A DNA stretch of 64,000 nt, taken from contig CAZUNG010000005.1 of assembly GCA_964621905.1 (NCBI GenBank), forward strand, positions 1 through 64,000, read 5' to 3'. Under the pieces are notes generated by a model. It saw only the letters and a program-made list of their open reading frames with translations, did no database searches and was not told the DNA's origin. The translations under genes were made by a program, and so were the position numbers. Positions 8,408 to 19,500 of the stretch are shown here, in pieces. The stretch is from Ruminococcus_G sp964621905 (GTDB lineage: Bacteria; Bacillota; Clostridia; Lachnospirales; Lachnospiraceae). Each line of letters opens with the position of its first letter. Positions within the stretch are counted from its first letter, which is position 1.

Positions 8408-9514
8408 GTGAAAGAGAATGTATATGAAGAGAAACTGGAGGATATCGTCAGGCCGCTGCTTGACTGGTATCAGAAAAATAAACGGGTTCTTCCATGGAGG
8501 GAACAGAAAAATCCATATTATATATGGATTTCGGAAATTATGCTGCAGCAAACCAGAGTAGAGGCGGTTAAGCCGTATTTCCAGCGTTTTATTACAGCGC
8601 TTCCCACGGTAGAAGATGTAGCATGCTGTGACGAAGCGAAGCTGTTAAAACTCTGGGAGGGACTTGGATACTATAACCGGGTCCGGAATATACAAAAGGC
8701 GGCACAGAAAGTTGCAGAGCGCTATGACGGAAAACTGCCTGCCGACTACGAAGAATTGCTGGGGCTTCCGGGGATCGGTGATTATACGGCCGGAGCAGTC
8801 GCTTCGATTGCCTTCAACATCCCGGTTCCGGCGGTTGACGGAAATGTTCTGAGAGTCATTTCACGTGTGATTGAAAATGAAGAAGATATCCTGAAGCAAA
8901 AGGTGAAAAACAGGATTCGGGCGCAGCTTCTCGAAATTATGCCAAAAGATGTACCGGGCGAGTTCAATCAGGCGTTGATGGAACTCGGTGCTACAGTATG
9001 TGTGCCGAATGGAATACCGAAATGTGAGCAATGCCCGCTTGCAGATCTCTGCGGCGCACGGATCCATGACCGTCTGGATGAGATTCCGGTCAGAAAGAAA
9101 ATAAAAGAACGGCGGATTGAAGAGAAGACAGTGCTGATTATTCAGGATGGAGATAAGGTTGCTATACGAAAACGTTCGCCGAAAGGGCTTTTGGCGGGTT
9201 TGTATGAGCTTGTAAATTTTGAAGGACATCTGGATGAACAACAAGTTTTGGAGAGGATGAATGAATATCAGCTGACCACGCTTCGAATCCTTCCGCTTGA
9301 ACAATCCAAACATATATTTTCCCATGTGGAATGGCGGATGATTGGATACGTCGTAAAGGTTGCCGCACTGGAAGGCAATGAAAAAAATGATATGATGTTC
9401 GTCGATATCCGTCACGCAGAAGAAAAATATCCAGTGCCGGCCGCATTTGGTGCGTATGCAGCCTATATGAATATGCGTCTGGGACAGGACAAATATACAG
9501 GAGGAGAACTATGA
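8408..9514 (+). CDS. mutY: A/G-specific adenine glycosylase MutY
   Basis: Base-excision repair enzyme that removes adenine opposite 8-oxoguanine. Counting from the GTG at 8408, the catalytic Glu43 sits in SEIMLQQTR, the helix-hairpin-helix is LLGLPGIGDYTAGA (118-131), and the catalytic Asp144 is in VDGN. Four cysteines (C198, C206, C209, C215) bind the iron-sulphur cluster. The C-terminal third is the NUDIX-like 8-oxoG reader. GTG 8408 is chosen because GGAGAG precedes it and the ATG at 8363 lies inside the promoter. It overlaps the next gene by four bases. Confidence 0.93.
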   Translation: MKENVYEEKLEDIVRPLLDWYQKNKRVLPWREQKNPYYIWISEIMLQQTRVEAVKPYFQRFITALPTVEDVACCDEAKLLKLWEGLGYYNRVRNIQKAAQKVAERYDGKLPADYEELLGLPGIGDYTAGAVASIAFNIPVPAVDGNVLRVISRVIENEEDILKQKVKNRIRAQLLEIMPKDVPGEFNQALMELGATVCVPNGIPKCEQCPLADLCGARIHDRLDEIPVRKKIKERRIEEKTVLIIQDGDKVAIRKRSPKGLLAGLYELVNFEGHLDEQQVLERMNEYQLTTLRILPLEQSKHIFSHVEWRMIGYVVKVAALEGNEKNDMMFVDIRHAEEKYPVPAAFGAYAAYMNMRLGQDKYTGGEL

Positions 9515-10527
9515 AACTGTTGACAGTGGCAGTGCCCTGCTATAACTCACAGGAGTATATGAGCACTTGCATTGAATCATTGCTGAAAGGAGGAGATGAG
9601 GTAGAAATCGTCATTGTGGACGATGGCTCTACAGATGATACACCCCAAATTGCTGATGAATATGCCAGAAAATATCCCACAATCATAAAAGTAATCCATC
9701 AGGAAAACGGGGGCCACGGAGAGGCGGTCAACACGGGACTTGCCAATGCTAAGGGGCTGTATTTTAAAGTGGTCGACAGCGATGACTGGGTGAGTGAATC
9801 TGCTTATAAAACGATACTGGAAATATTAAAGGAGTGTCTTGGGGGACCGGAGACGTTGGATATGCTGATCAGCAATTACGTCTATGAGAAGGTTGGCGCA
9901 AAGCATAAAAGGGTCATGCGTTATCCAAATGCATTGCCGCAGGGAAAGATTTTTGGCTGGGATGAAGTAAAGCCGCTGGGCAAGAGTCATTACCTGCTGA
10001 TGCATTCCCTGATCTATCGGACGGAGCTGCTGCGTGAATGTGGACTGAAGCTTCCAAAACACACCTTCTATGTGGACAACCTCGTCGCATTTATACCGTT
10101 TCCTTATGTGAAACGTATGTATTATGCCGATGTGAATTTTTACCGTTATTTTATTGGAAGAGTTGACCAGTCGGTGAATGAGTCCGTGATGATAAAGAGA
10201 GTCGATCAGCAGCTGCTGGTCAACCGGATGATGATTGACTGTATGGCGCAGCAGAAGTCTCTGGACAAACATGCACGGAGCTACATGATGCATTCGCTGT
10301 CCATCATTATGACGGTCTCGTCAGTCATTTTGCTGCGGTCAGGGACGGATGAAAATCTGGAAAAGAAGAGTGAGCTATGGAGATACCTGAAAGCGGCAGA
10401 TGGCAAGATCTATTTTAAATTACGTTACGGGCTGCTTGGAAGAACGATGAATCTTCCGGGAGAAGGGGGCCGCAGGTTCTCGATAACGGCCTATAAGATT
10501 GTGCAGCGTATCTACGGCTTCAACTAG
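9511..10527 (+). CDS. Family 2 glycosyltransferase
   Basis: GT-A fold glycosyltransferase of 338 residues. The opening TVAVPCYNSQEYM, the nucleotide-binding IVDDGSTDDT near residue 37 and the metal-binding VDSDDW near residue 90 are all intact. No clear membrane helices are seen, so it is cytoplasmic or peripheral. The acceptor is unknown; the lipid genes nearby allow but do not prove a glycolipid role. AGGAGGAGAACT precedes the ATG, and the ATGA overlap couples it to mutY. Its 3' end overlaps the convergent PAP2 gene by eight bases. Confidence 0.87.
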   Translation: MKLLTVAVPCYNSQEYMSTCIESLLKGGDEVEIVIVDDGSTDDTPQIADEYARKYPTIIKVIHQENGGHGEAVNTGLANAKGLYFKVVDSDDWVSESAYKTILEILKECLGGPETLDMLISNYVYEKVGAKHKRVMRYPNALPQGKIFGWDEVKPLGKSHYLLMHSLIYRTELLRECGLKLPKHTFYVDNLVAFIPFPYVKRMYYADVNFYRYFIGRVDQSVNESVMIKRVDQQLLVNRMMIDCMAQQKSLDKHARSYMMHSLSIIMTVSSVILLRSGTDENLEKKSELWRYLKAADGKIYFKLRYGLLGRTMNLPGEGGRRFSITAYKIVQRIYGFN

Positions 10528-11161
10528 GAAGCCGTGATACAAGACTGCTCTTGTAGAAAATAAAGTATGTGATCATACAAAGGATGACTCCGGTAATCAC
10601 GTCAATCAGAGAATGCTGTTTCAGGAAGAGTGTTGAGGCAATGATGGCGAGCGTCAGAATCAGGGATGCCCATTTTAGCCAGCGGTCCTGCTGCAGCATT
10701 TTTGAATTTGCAAGTGCCAGATGGATACACAGTGAGTTATAGACATGGATACTGGGCAGTACATTGGTAGGTGTGTCATGTCTGTAAAGCAGCTGTACAA
10801 CATCAGTGAAAATGTTATCGTTGGCAAAATCTGCAGGCCTGATATTCAGGCCGTTGGGATATACGTAAGAGACGATCAGAAACAGCGTCATGCCAACGGC
10901 AAGGCTGAAAAACATCTGATAATATTCACGCTTGTCCTGGTTGATAAAAATAAAAAATAAAATAGCCACAAACATGTAGACAAACCAGAAAATGTACGGA
11001 ACGATAAAGTATTCGCAAAAAGGAATCAGATCGTTCAGCGGGGCATAGATAATATGAAGATTCTCAACGGGTCTCTTTTCCAGAACACCGAAACAGATCA
11101 TATAGATGATACCGAAAATTAATATGGCAAAGCCGTGTTTGTATTTGCGGATCAGACGCAA
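10520..11161 (-). CDS. PAP2-family membrane phosphatase (second copy)
   Basis: Polytopic membrane protein, about 213 residues, of the same PAP2 type as the gene at 1782. Its motifs are NVLPSIHVYN and STLFLKQHSLIDV, with both catalytic His and the Asp present. It ends a minus-strand run with a glycerophosphodiesterase and a diacylglycerol-kinase-like gene, so a lipid phosphate is the likely substrate. A TTG at 11161 with AAGGAG eight bases upstream is preferred; a GTG at 11170 overlapping the upstream stop is possible but would abut the ribosome site. Confidence 0.83.
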   Translation of the reverse strand: MRLIRKYKHGFAILIFGIIYMICFGVLEKRPVENLHIIYAPLNDLIPFCEYFIVPYIFWFVYMFVAILFFIFINQDKREYYQMFFSLAVGMTLFLIVSYVYPNGLNIRPADFANDNIFTDVVQLLYRHDTPTNVLPSIHVYNSLCIHLALANSKMLQQDRWLKWASLILTLAIIASTLFLKQHSLIDVITGVILCMITYFIFYKSSLVSRLPS

Positions 11162-11166
11162 GAAAA

Positions 11167-12021
11167 TCACTCCTTAGATGTTAGTTTTTGTGTTGGGCAG
11201 TCCGGGATGAAGCGGTCGAAAATGACGGAGTCAAAATACTTCCGGCTTTTCTTTAGTGTATTTTCTGAATGAATGGTCCAGGCAAATGCCGGAGTGCCAA
11301 AGCATTTGCGTAAAAATTTCAGGGCAAAAAGATGTGAACCGCGATGAAACTCATATGCGATAAAATCCGGGCGTCCATACCAGTTGAACATCAGGTGCTC
11401 ACTTAAAAACAGCAGAGGCCTGGGAGGTTCCTCATCCGGACCAAAACGGCAGGACAGCTGACCGCGGACAGTGTCCGGCTGATTCTTCCGGTACCAGTGC
11501 AGAATGAATGGACTGAAAGATTCGATGCAGTATTTTCCTTTGTAGTCCAAAAGCAGGGTGGTGACAACCTTGCAGACGTCTGTGTTGGTATGGTAGGACT
11601 TCAGCTCTATGAGAAGAGGAACCTGACCCGCCACCAGTTTGAGTACTTCGGCGAATTCAGGGATCGTCTCGTTACTGTCTGCCAGACGCATCGATTTTAA
11701 CTGTGCGAGGGTATAGTCGCGAAGTTTACCGTCTGTGCTGCACATACGTTTCAATGAACTGTCGTGAAAGATGACAGCTTTGTGATCCTTTGTCAGCTGC
11801 ACGTCAAGTTCGATGGCAAAACCAGCCTTCACAGCACGTGAAAAAGCGGTCATAGAGTTTTCCGGAACACCATCCTCCTGGGACCACAACCCCCGGTGTG
11901 CGTACAACAGTCCGCAAAACTCTCCGCACTGTTGATGCAGGGCGGTGCGGGGCATCAAAGCGTATAGAAGTATCAAAAGAACAAATATAGCCAATAGCAA
12001 AATAATCAAAGGTAATGACAT
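11167..12021 (-). CDS. Glycerophosphodiester phosphodiesterase
   Basis: Hydrolyses glycerophosphodiesters (deacylated phospholipids) to glycerol 3-phosphate and an alcohol. One N-terminal membrane anchor (residues about 3-22) is followed by the GDPD barrel. The active-site pattern is clear: AHRG near residue 43, PENS near 56, ELDVQLTKD near 75 and FHD near 90. GGAGG lies upstream of the ATG. It sits 18 bases after the lipid kinase gene and is coupled to the PAP2 gene downstream, forming a lipid turnover operon. Confidence 0.9.
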   Translation of the reverse strand: MSLPLIILLLAIFVLLILLYALMPRTALHQQCGEFCGLLYAHRGLWSQEDGVPENSMTAFSRAVKAGFAIELDVQLTKDHKAVIFHDSSLKRMCSTDGKLRDYTLAQLKSMRLADSNETIPEFAEVLKLVAGQVPLLIELKSYHTNTDVCKVVTTLLLDYKGKYCIESFSPFILHWYRKNQPDTVRGQLSCRFGPDEEPPRPLLFLSEHLMFNWYGRPDFIAYEFHRGSHLFALKFLRKCFGTPAFAWTIHSENTLKKSRKYFDSVIFDRFIPDCPTQKLTSKE

Positions 12022-12039
12022 GGCAGTACCGCCTCCGGG

Positions 12040-12960
12040 TTATTTGATAATGACATTCAGCTGCTGCCGGGCACAACTGATATCAAACGTATCCAGGATC
12101 CCTCCGGATTCGCCGTCCAGATGAACCGGGCGTTTGATGTTTGTACTGATATGAGCGCTGCGGCATTTTAAAAAGCGGACACCTTTTATATGTGTGTGCT
12201 TACCGAAGAATGCACTTGGCAGCATAAGCAGCACTTTAAGCCTTGAGATATTGGAGACCACCATAAGATCCAGACAGCCGTCCGCAGATCTTGCATGAGG
12301 ACAAAATTTGAAACCTCCGCCCTCATACTTTAGATTCATTGCGGTCAGAAACCAGACATTATGGAACGAAGCGCTGCGTCCGCTGTCCAGGGTCAGCGTA
12401 AGATCAAATCGCTGAAAAAACAGCAGGTGTTTCATTGCGATGAAAGCATATGTAAGTTTTCCAAGTCCAAATCTGTTCAGATAATTTTTAATCGGAGAGG
12501 CCAGGGCTTCGTGACAGATACCAGCGTCAAAGCCAATACCGCTGCTGATCACAAAGCGGCGCTCTTTTCCCGATGCATGACAGACACCGATATCCATTTT
12601 TCGGATCATCTCAGGTTTCAGGATTGCCTGCAGGGCAGTGGGGACATCTTTTGGCAGTCCCATGCCGCGCGCAAAATCATTGCCTGAACCGGTGGGGATA
12701 TATCCGAATGTTACCTGTTCGGGATGGGTCAGCCCGCTTACGATCTCATTGATCGTTCCATCGCCTCCGACCGCAGCGAGGATATCATCCTGTGTCAGTG
12801 TACCGGACAGAATGTGGGCCAGCTTTCTGGCGTGACCGCGGTATTTCGTAAAAAACGCCTGGTATACAACATGGCGTTTCTGCAGCTGCTGTTCCACCTG
12901 ATCCCAGATCCGGGCACCCTGGTCAGAACGGGATTTTGGATTAATAATAAAATAGTACAA
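12040..12960 (-). CDS. Diacylglycerol kinase family lipid kinase
   Basis: Soluble lipid kinase of the DagK/YegS/BmrU family, about 306 residues, that phosphorylates diacylglycerol or a similar lipid. The nucleotide-binding GGDGTINE and the PTGSGNDFARG motif are both intact. The start is taken as TTG at 12960 because GAGGAGGG lies seven bases upstream and the protein then opens LYYFIINPKS, as in relatives; a longer in-frame ATG at 13011 would lack a ribosome site. It is the first gene of the kinase-GDPD-PAP2 run. Confidence 0.88.
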   Translation of the reverse strand: MYYFIINPKSRSDQGARIWDQVEQQLQKRHVVYQAFFTKYRGHARKLAHILSGTLTQDDILAAVGGDGTINEIVSGLTHPEQVTFGYIPTGSGNDFARGMGLPKDVPTALQAILKPEMIRKMDIGVCHASGKERRFVISSGIGFDAGICHEALASPIKNYLNRFGLGKLTYAFIAMKHLLFFQRFDLTLTLDSGRSASFHNVWFLTAMNLKYEGGGFKFCPHARSADGCLDLMVVSNISRLKVLLMLPSAFFGKHTHIKGVRFLKCRSAHISTNIKRPVHLDGESGGILDTFDISCARQQLNVIIK

Positions 12961-13045
12961 GGCTGTTCCCTCCTCTTTAAGTATTTTAACAGCTGCTGCT
13001 ATAATCGACAAGTGAATTAATTATAAAAATGAAAGGTTGGATAGG

Positions 13046-13318
13046 ATGATTCGATATCTGGCAGTTTATCTGTTGATAATAAATATGATAACGTTTATTA
13101 TCTATGGCGTGGACAAACGCCGTGCGCGCCTTGGAGTGTGGCGGGTGAAAGAGCGAACACTCCTTTTGCTGGCGGTGATCGGCGGATCAGCCGGTGCGCT
13201 TCTGGGGATATATGGGTTGCGTCACAAGACAAGGCATAAAAGATTTACCGTGCTTGTTCCCTTTCTCCTGATTTGCCAGGGGGCATTGCTTGCCTATACC
13301 TTTGCAGAGTTTCTTTGA
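13046..13318 (+). CDS. DUF1294 small membrane protein
   Basis: Membrane protein of 90 residues with three hydrophobic segments and the DUF1294 signature (YGVDKRRAR after helix one, GIYGLRHKTRHKRF before helix three). Function is unknown in the family. The ATG at 13046 is chosen over a TTG at 13037; GAAAGG lies nine bases upstream. It stands alone, divergent from the lipid kinase and 260 bases before the NRPS. Confidence 0.8.
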   Translation: MIRYLAVYLLIINMITFIIYGVDKRRARLGVWRVKERTLLLLAVIGGSAGALLGIYGLRHKTRHKRFTVLVPFLLICQGALLAYTFAEFL

Positions 13319-13460
13319 TGGCATTTGCAGGAACAAACAGGGGGAAACGGATGAGAACGGAGAAATAAAAAAATCGTGAAATGGAGACAATGGACGCGAA
13401 ATTGAGAGAGAAGACATAAAATTGAACAATGAATGGTGCTTTGTGGAAAACAACGACAAG

Positions 13461-13577
13461 TTGTGACAATTTTATTGATTTTATAATGAAAAAAAGGTAT
13501 AACTATAAGTATATGGGCTTATCCGGCAAAGGGATAAGGCATCAAATAATGGACAGAAGAAAAGGGCGGGGCAATCA
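13461..13577 (+). promoter_or_regulatory. Promoter and leader of the NRPS operon
   Basis: A TTGTGACA-like -35 region at 13461-13468 and TATAAT at 13482-13487 form a weak promoter with short spacing. The leader then carries a small hairpin, CTTATCC-(7 nt)-GGATAAG, at 13518-13538. The hairpin has no T-run and could be an operator or RNA element. The remaining part of 13319-13460 shows nothing recognisable. Confidence 0.4.
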
Positions 13578-16500
13578 GTGAGTGAAGAAAAGATTCTGGG
13601 ATTTCCACTATCACAAAGCCAGCAGAATATCTGGAATCTGGAGCGCACGTTTGAAGGAACATCAATCAACAATATCAGTACCACAGTCCGTATTCAGGGA
13701 CGAATAGACTTTGTGCTTTTGCAGAGGAGTATTCAGATGGTTCTGAAATCTGATATATCTCTGCGCACACAGTTGACGATTCAGGATGATCTGCCGGTCC
13801 AGTATCACGTTCCTTACCGGGAACAGGTTTTTGCGGTATATGACTTTACACATACAAATCAGAAAGGTATTGAAAGCTGGGAAGCTACGGTGAGCCGGGA
13901 AGCACTCCCTCTGCTTGATATGCCTTTATATCGTTTTATTTTGTTTCGTTCAGGAGAAAATGAAGGCGGAGTGTTGATTAAGGTTCATCATATGATATCA
14001 GACGGCTGGTCACAGATGCTGCTGTGCAACCGCATTGCGCAGTATTATCTGGAACTGCTGGCAGGGAAAGAACCTCAGATTGAACAGGCGCCCGATTACC
14101 GGCAGTATGTGGAAGAAGAGGAAAAATATCTGAAGTCCAGGGCATACGGCCGCGACAGAGAGTACTGGGAACAGGTTGTCAGACAATCGGGAGAACCATC
14201 GGTCATCAAGTCTGTAAAAAGCGCTGTGGTCAGCCCGGCAGGGCGAAGGCTTAGTTTTCAGCTTCCGCAGACATTAAATCATGCAATTTATTCATACTGT
14301 ATAAAAAACCGTGTTGCACCTTTTGCAGTGTTCTATATGGCGCTTGCGATCTATTTCCGTAGAATCGGAGGAGCAGTCCGATTTACGATTGGTACACCGA
14401 TCGTAAACCGGACTAATTTTATCTACAAAAAAAGTACAGGAATGTTTGTCAATACACTGCCGTTTTATAATGAGATCAACGATGACTGGAATCTTGACCA
14501 GTTCAACGATGCGCTGATGGACCAGTGGTATGAACTGCTTCGTCATCAGCGATTCCCGTTTTCTCATATTGTGCAGCTGGCGGACGGCTATGGCAGGGAA
14601 AATGGCAGACTGTTTCATATTGCACTTTCTTATCAGGACAGCAAAGTATATGAAAGCATGGATGCTTCGGTTACTTTTCAGGGAAGATGGCATTACAGCG
14701 GATATCAGGCAGAGCAGCTTTGTATTCATCTGAGCAATATGGAAGACCAGCGGCAGTATGCAGTGGATTATGATTATCTGACGCAGCTGTTTTCAGAAGA
14801 AGAAATTTACAGGCTTCATGAGAACCTGGAGAATATTCTCCAGGAAGCACTGGGAAATCCCCAAAAACCAATCTATCAGCTTGCTGTTTTGTCAAGAGAA
14901 GAGCGGGAGCGCGTACTTTATACGTTCAACCGTACAGACAGAATGCTGGAAGAAATATGCCTGTATGACGTGTTCCGTAAAAATGTCAGGGATTATCCCG
15001 GACGTGCAGCGGTCATCTGCGATGGCGAACGGATGACTTATGAGGAACTGGATCATCAGGGTGCAGCTCTTTCCGCGCAGCTGCAGAAAATATTTAAGGA
15101 TGACCTGGGGGTTGCGGCTCTCCTTCTTCCACGGGACTTTTCTCTGTTTACAGCGCTGACAGGAGTTTTGCATTCCGGAAATGCGTATCTGTTGTTGTCC
15201 ACGGAACTCCCTGCGGGCCGCATACGGGTGATACTGGAGAACAGTGGTGCCGGTGTTGTGGTGACGAAGAGAAGTTTATATGAACGGCTGAGCATCGGTG
15301 AAGCAGAAATTCCGGTGATTTTTGCGGATGAGATCAAAGCCATGAACCAGCCTGTGCCAAGCAAAAGAGCATCCATGGAAGATCTTGCGTATATCGTGTA
15401 CACATCAGGGAGCACAGGAGAGCCCAAAGGAGTGGAGATTACGCAGAAAAGCCTGTTGAATTTCTGTCGTGCCATGGCGCCGATTTATGGAAGAGGTGCT
15501 GTGCTGTCCGTATGCAACACTGGTTTTGACGCATTTACGATTGAAAGTACGGCGGCATTGCTCAATGGACGCACGGTGGTTCTTCCAAAAGATATAGAAC
15601 AGGAATCCCCGCGCAGACTTGCGGAACTGATCCGGGGGTATGCAGTTGGGTTCCTTTCCATTACACCGTCACGTCTGAGTGCATTTTTAAAAGAACCTTC
15701 CTTCGGCCGGGCCTTGCGGACGATGGAGAGTATTGTGTGCGGCGGAGAGGCTTTTCACGGAGAACTGCTGAAACAGCTGAATACCTGCACACATGCCCGG
15801 ATCTATAACCAGTATGGTCCTTCAGAGACGACAGTGGGCGTTACCGTCAAGGAGCTTACAAAGGCTGCCGCGATTACCATTGGAAAACCGATGCAGAACT
15901 GCAGAATGTACGTGCTGGATCCGTGGATGAATCCGCTTCCTGCCGGAGTATACGGGGAATTGTATATCGGCGGCATGTGTGTTGGCAGAGGATACCGAAA
16001 GGATGAACAGCTGACCAGAGAAAAATTCATTGCAAATCCTTTTGAGACAGGGGAGACAATGTATGCCACGGGCGATGCGGCCTGCTGGACACAGGATGGG
16101 GAAATCCTGCTGGCCGGCAGGTTTGACCGACAGGTTAAACTGCGCGGACTCAGAGTAGAGCCACAGGAGGTTGCTGACTGCCTTGCATCCTACCCGGGGG
16201 TGAAAGAAGCTGCGGCAAAAGTCTGTGAGCTGAACGGCCAGATGGTGCTGGCGGCCTACTACTGTGCTGACTATGAAATTCCGGAAGTGGAACTCTTGAC
16301 GTTTGCAGCTTCGTATCTGCCGAGATATATGATACCTGCAGTGGTTATCAAGATGGAGAGACTGCCGCTGCTTTCCAGTGGAAAAGTAGATGAGGGCAGC
16401 CTTCCGCTGCCGGCCTCGGCTGCAAGTATGGAGTATGAACAGGAAAGTCCGTTGGTCAGACAGATTACTTCCGTTTTTGCCAGGGTATTGGAGCATCCGG

Positions 16501-19500
16501 AAATCAAAGCTGACAGCGATTATTTTCTGTACGGCGGGAATTCGCTGAATGCAATGGAAGTGTTGGGGGAACTCGAAGAACAGACGGGACAGCTGCTCCG
16601 TGTGTCTGATCTGTATGCCTGCCGTACGGCAAGAAGACTGGCACAGTATATTGGAAAAGAAGAACATAACATAGCGTCAAACCACAGGGTGCACGACCAT
16701 CTGGGACCGGCACCTTTGCAGGAGCGTTATCCGCTCTCGCCGATCCAGCAGGGGATCTATGTGCAGTCGTGCATGGATGAAGGCGGATTATCCTACCATA
16801 TGCCGGGGGCGTTCCGCCTTCAAAAAGATGTGGATGAGACGCGGCTGGAACGTGCCTTTCGGCAGCTGATCGCAGAGGATCCCATATTCCGTACGGCATT
16901 TGTGCAGGAGCAGGACGGAATTTTTGCACACGTGAGGGATACGGTGGAATTTTCACTCCAAAGACTTGCCGGCACAGATATATCTGAAGTAAGCCGTTCT
17001 TTTGTTGCACCGTTTGAAATGTCACATGCGCCGCTTTTGAGAGCCGGCATATGGAAAAACGGCAAAGGAGAGAACCTCCTGCTGATCGATGTTCATCATA
17101 TCATTGGAGATGGAATGAGCACACCGCTTATGACTTCTCGTCTGGAACGATATTACCAGGGCGGAGAACAAAAAGTGTGTGAGTTAAGCTATCTGGATTA
17201 TGCATATGCGATGTCGACTGTAAATGATGACAGCCGGGATGCAGATAAAATGTATTGGAAGGAACACTTGACACCGCTGCCAGAACAGCTGCTGCCGCCG
17301 ACGGATTTCCCGCGGCTCAAGACATTTGATTTTAAGGGGGGATACTTTGTTCACCGTATCCAGAGAGGTCTTGCAAAGCAATGCAGTGAATTCTGTGCTG
17401 TGCAGGGCATTTCACCGTATATGCTGTTTCTGGGGGCTTATGGGATATTACTCTCGGCTGTTTCCGGAAAACAGGAGATGATCATTGGGACTCCGGTTTC
17501 CATGAGACTGCACAGACAGCTGAGGGAAATCTGCGGACCATTTATCAACACGCTGCCGCTGCAGCTGACTCCACATAAAGAGCTGCATCCGATACAGTAC
17601 CTTCAAGGGGTAAAGGACGAAGTCAACCATATGCTGGAACATCAGAACTGCTCTCTTGAAGATATTATTTCCGCGCTGAATCTGCCCAGAACCTTTTCCG
17701 GCAATCCGCTTTATCAGGCCGCTTTTTCCATGCGGCCATTTGATGCCGGACAACTGATTCTCGCGGGAGGAGAAGCAGCGTATCTGCCGATCCATACGGG
17801 AACAACAAAAACAGAGCTGTTTATTGAACTGGTGCAAGAACAGGAGCAGTATGAGCTCCATTTTGAATATGCATCTTCTTACTTTCAGGAAGAAACCATC
17901 GCGCTGTACGGCAGGTGTATGGAAAGTATTGTTGAAGGTTTTGTGAAAGGGAAAGCAAGGCAAATCAGGGAACTGCCGCTGCTGAAGGCAAATGACAGGA
18001 TCTCACTTCTGGAACTGCCGAATTACCAGCTCCAGCCCTTTGTTAATCTGCCGATACACCTGATGATCCAGGGGATGGCCAGGATTCAGCCGGATCATAC
18101 CGCTGTGATATGGCATGGAAAAACAATGACATATGAACAGCTGACAGATCAGGCAGAACAGATCGCATCGGGGCTTTTAAACGCCGGTGTGGAAAAAGGA
18201 GAGCGTGTCGGTCTTGCGTTTTCAAGGACACCAAAACTGATTGCCGGGATGCTGGGAATCTTGATGGCGGGAGGCGCGTATGTTCCGATGCAGCCAACCC
18301 TGCCGCAAAAAAGGATCGGCTATATGGCGGAGACTGCCGGGATCAAAAAAATTCTGTGCGACAAAAAAAGTATGGAAATACTGGGAGAGGTGCCGGGAAT
18401 GGTATGCCTTGATGCCGATGGATTTGAAGGGAATATCGGGGAGATTTGTGTACCGGTGACGGGAGAAGATCTGATCCATGTTCTCTATACATCAGGTTCC
18501 ACGGGGCGTCCCAAAGGTGTCATGATCCGCCACAGGAGCATATCCAATCTGTATCAGGATATGAAACATGTGATGAGAGATATCAGCGGAGCTGTCCTCT
18601 GCACCGCAAATATTATGTTTGACATTTTTATTGTGGAGAGCCTGTTCCCGCTTGCGATGGGAAATCCCGTCGTCCTTGCGGATGAAGAGGAGATGCTGCT
18701 CCCATGGAAGCTGGCGGATCTGGTAAAATGTGGTCAGGTCCAGTTCCTTCAGATGACAGCTTCCAGGCTTGCGCTTTGTTTCGGAAACAAAGCATTCCGC
18801 GAAGCCGCAAAGGAGCTGAAGCTGGTGATTGCCGGGGGAGAAAGTCTCGCACCAGGGTTTGCTGAGACATTTCGCGAATGCTCAGACGGAAGGCTGGTCA
18901 ATATGTATGGGCCGACTGAGGCGACAGTATGTACGACAATGGCAGAAATCCGTCCGGGAGATCCGGTCACCATTGGCAGGCCTCTTCCAAACTGCCGTGT
19001 TTATATTCTGGATAAAGAAAAGAATCCGGTGCTGCCGACAGCATGCGGAGAATTGTATCTGGCAGGAGAGGGGATATCTGAGGGGTACGCTGGCAGGCCG
19101 GAACTGACGGAACAGGCATTTTTTCCCGATCCTTATTTTTCCGGTCAGAAAATGTATAAAAGTGGTGATATGGGACGGCTGCGCGCGGATGGGAACATTG
19201 AGTTTCTGGGCAGGTGTGACGACCAGGTGAAAATCAACGGGCAGAGGGTGGAACTCACAGAGGTTTCCAATGCCATGCTGGAATCTGAACTGACGGATTC
19301 CGCTGTTGTTTTTCCGGCAGAGAAACCGGACGGATCGTCACAGCTCTGCGCATATTATGTGCCGGCAGCAGGTGAGGATCATTCGGTGAAGAAGATGGAG
19401 AGCTGGCTTCGCGGTTGCCTGCCGGCTTATATGGTACCTTCCAGTATCCGCACCGCAGACAAACTCCCGGTCACAGCGAATGGAAAAGTTGATATTCTGA

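Noticed and set aside
13518..13538. Riboswitch, for example for cyclic di-GMP, before the NRPS
   Set aside because: Only a short hairpin is present; the conserved core of known cyclic-di-GMP riboswitches is not found.
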